The position numbers were made by a program, and so were the translations under genes. The notes below the pieces were generated by a model. That model saw only the letters and a list, made by a program, of their open reading frames with translations. It searched no databases and had not been told where the DNA came from. From the NCBI RefSeq assembly GCF_003386235.1, contig NZ_QRDZ01000060.1, forward strand, positions 1 through 32,621: a DNA stretch of 32,621 bases. Reading direction: 5' to 3'. This DNA is from Cohnella phaseoli. Its GTDB lineage: Bacteria > Bacillota > Bacilli > Paenibacillales > Paenibacillaceae. Shown one piece after another: positions 32,043 to 32,621 of this stretch. Numbering within the stretch: the stretch's first letter is position 1; each line of letters starts with the position of its first letter.

Positions 32043-32621
32043 TTAAAACTCCAACTCGTGAATCGTGCCGATCGGGCTGCACAGCAGCTCGCAGCCGCCC
32101 TCGCGGATGACCGCGCCCTTCTCCCAGCGGATGCCGAACGTGTCCGTGGTGACGAACGTATCGATCTGGAACGTCATGTTCGGCTGCAGCAAATAGCTAG
32201 ACGACGTCTCCATCCACGGCGCTTCCACCTCGATCATTCCCGTGCCGTGGCACGGGCCGTACAGATAGTTTTTCTCGTACCCGTTATCTTTGAAAAATTG
32301 CAGAAAGCCTTTCGCTACGTCGCTTGCCAGTACGCCCGCCTTCAAGTTCGCCTGCGTCCACTCGTGCGCCTTCAGCCCGAATTCGATGACCGCCCGGCGC
32401 TCCGGAGTCAGCTTGCCGAGGCTGATCGGCATGCCGATGCTCGGCGAGTAGCCGTCTACCTTGGCCGACAGGTTGAGCTGCACGATGTCGCCTTTATTGA
32501 TGACACGGTGGGACGACCGGGAGATGGCATGACGGGTCGATTTTTCGCTGAAGATGTACATAGGCAAGCCCTCGTACTCCGCCCCGTTTTCATAGATGAC
32601 TCGTTGCGCGACGCCGACCAT
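32043..32621 (-). CDS. M24 pita-bread-fold hydrolase (creatinase/aminopeptidase P-like), C-terminal part
   Basis: The 192 visible residues match the C-terminal catalytic half of M24-type proteins of about 400 residues; the N-terminal half lies beyond the window, so the ATG at the edge is probably internal. Visible blocks are INKGDIVQLNLSAKVDGYSPS, LYGPCHGTGMIEVEAPW and LQPNMTFQIDTFV. Of the five usual metal ligands, the two aspartates are Asn50 and Ser61, the first glutamate is Asp154, while His125 and Glu167 remain. Loss of the aspartates argues against a dimetal peptidase and for a metal-free relative such as creatinase or ectoine hydrolase. A hairpin terminator follows. Which reaction it performs is not decided. 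Confidence 0.75.
   Translation of the reverse strand: MVGVAQRVIYENGAEYEGLPMYIFSEKSTRHAISRSSHRVINKGDIVQLNLSAKVDGYSPSIGMPISLGKLTPERRAVIEFGLKAHEWTQANLKAGVLASDVAKGFLQFFKDNGYEKNYLYGPCHGTGMIEVEAPWMETSSSYLLQPNMTFQIDTFVTTDTFGIRWEKGAVIREGGCELLCSPIGTIHELEF

Overview
The window looks like a chromosomal segment of a GC-rich, spore-former-type Firmicute close to Paenibacillus or Cohnella. The reasons are strong AGGAGG-type ribosome sites, GTG and TTG starts, a giant protein with SLH anchoring motifs, split chromate transporter genes, a DeoR-led sugar operon and several AraC, ROK and Gfo/Idh genes. This placement is an inference from gene content; no rRNA or other marker gene is present.

Layout. Bases 1-1040 are a degraded zone: the tail of a frame-broken IS256-type transposase, two near-perfect palindromes, a 52-bp tandem repeat and one copy of a dispersed hairpin repeat. 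Next come a CE7 acetyl esterase and a ROK-type repressor (minus strand), divergent from a plus-strand operon with two half-size chromate transporter subunits and a formylglycine-generating enzyme (FGE). A second, complete copy of the hairpin repeat, with terminal inverted repeats, separates that operon from everything downstream, which is all on the minus strand.

Minus-strand blocks, read in window order: (a) 6.1-8.0 kb, a two-gene sugar unit (TIM-barrel isomerase/epimerase and Gfo/Idh dehydrogenase); (b) 8.1-17.8 kb, a probable Fur-controlled metallophore uptake locus, with an AraC activator behind a near-consensus Fur box, two Nik/Opp-type permeases, two ATPases, a lipoprotein binding protein and two exporter-fold ABC half-transporters; (c) 17.8-23.6 kb, a six-gene catabolic operon (aldolase, dehydrogenase, PfkB kinase, cupin sugar isomerase, DUF4432 epimerase-like protein, DeoR regulator) whose substrate cannot be named from sequence; (d) 23.7-31.9 kb, a single 2728-residue secreted SLH-anchored multidomain protein; (e) the C-terminal half of an M24 pita-bread-fold hydrolase running off the window end.

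How they fit. The transport locus would import an iron (or other metal) chelate under iron limitation, with the AraC protein probably sensing the chelate. The sugar operon has the logic oxidise, isomerise, phosphorylate, cleave. The esterase, sugar dehydrogenases and large surface protein fit a soil bacterium that scavenges plant polysaccharide, but nothing in the window directly links the blocks. The most interesting items are the combined importer/half-exporter metallophore locus, the unassigned sugar pathway, the true FGE without a local sulfatase, and the structured dispersed repeat.
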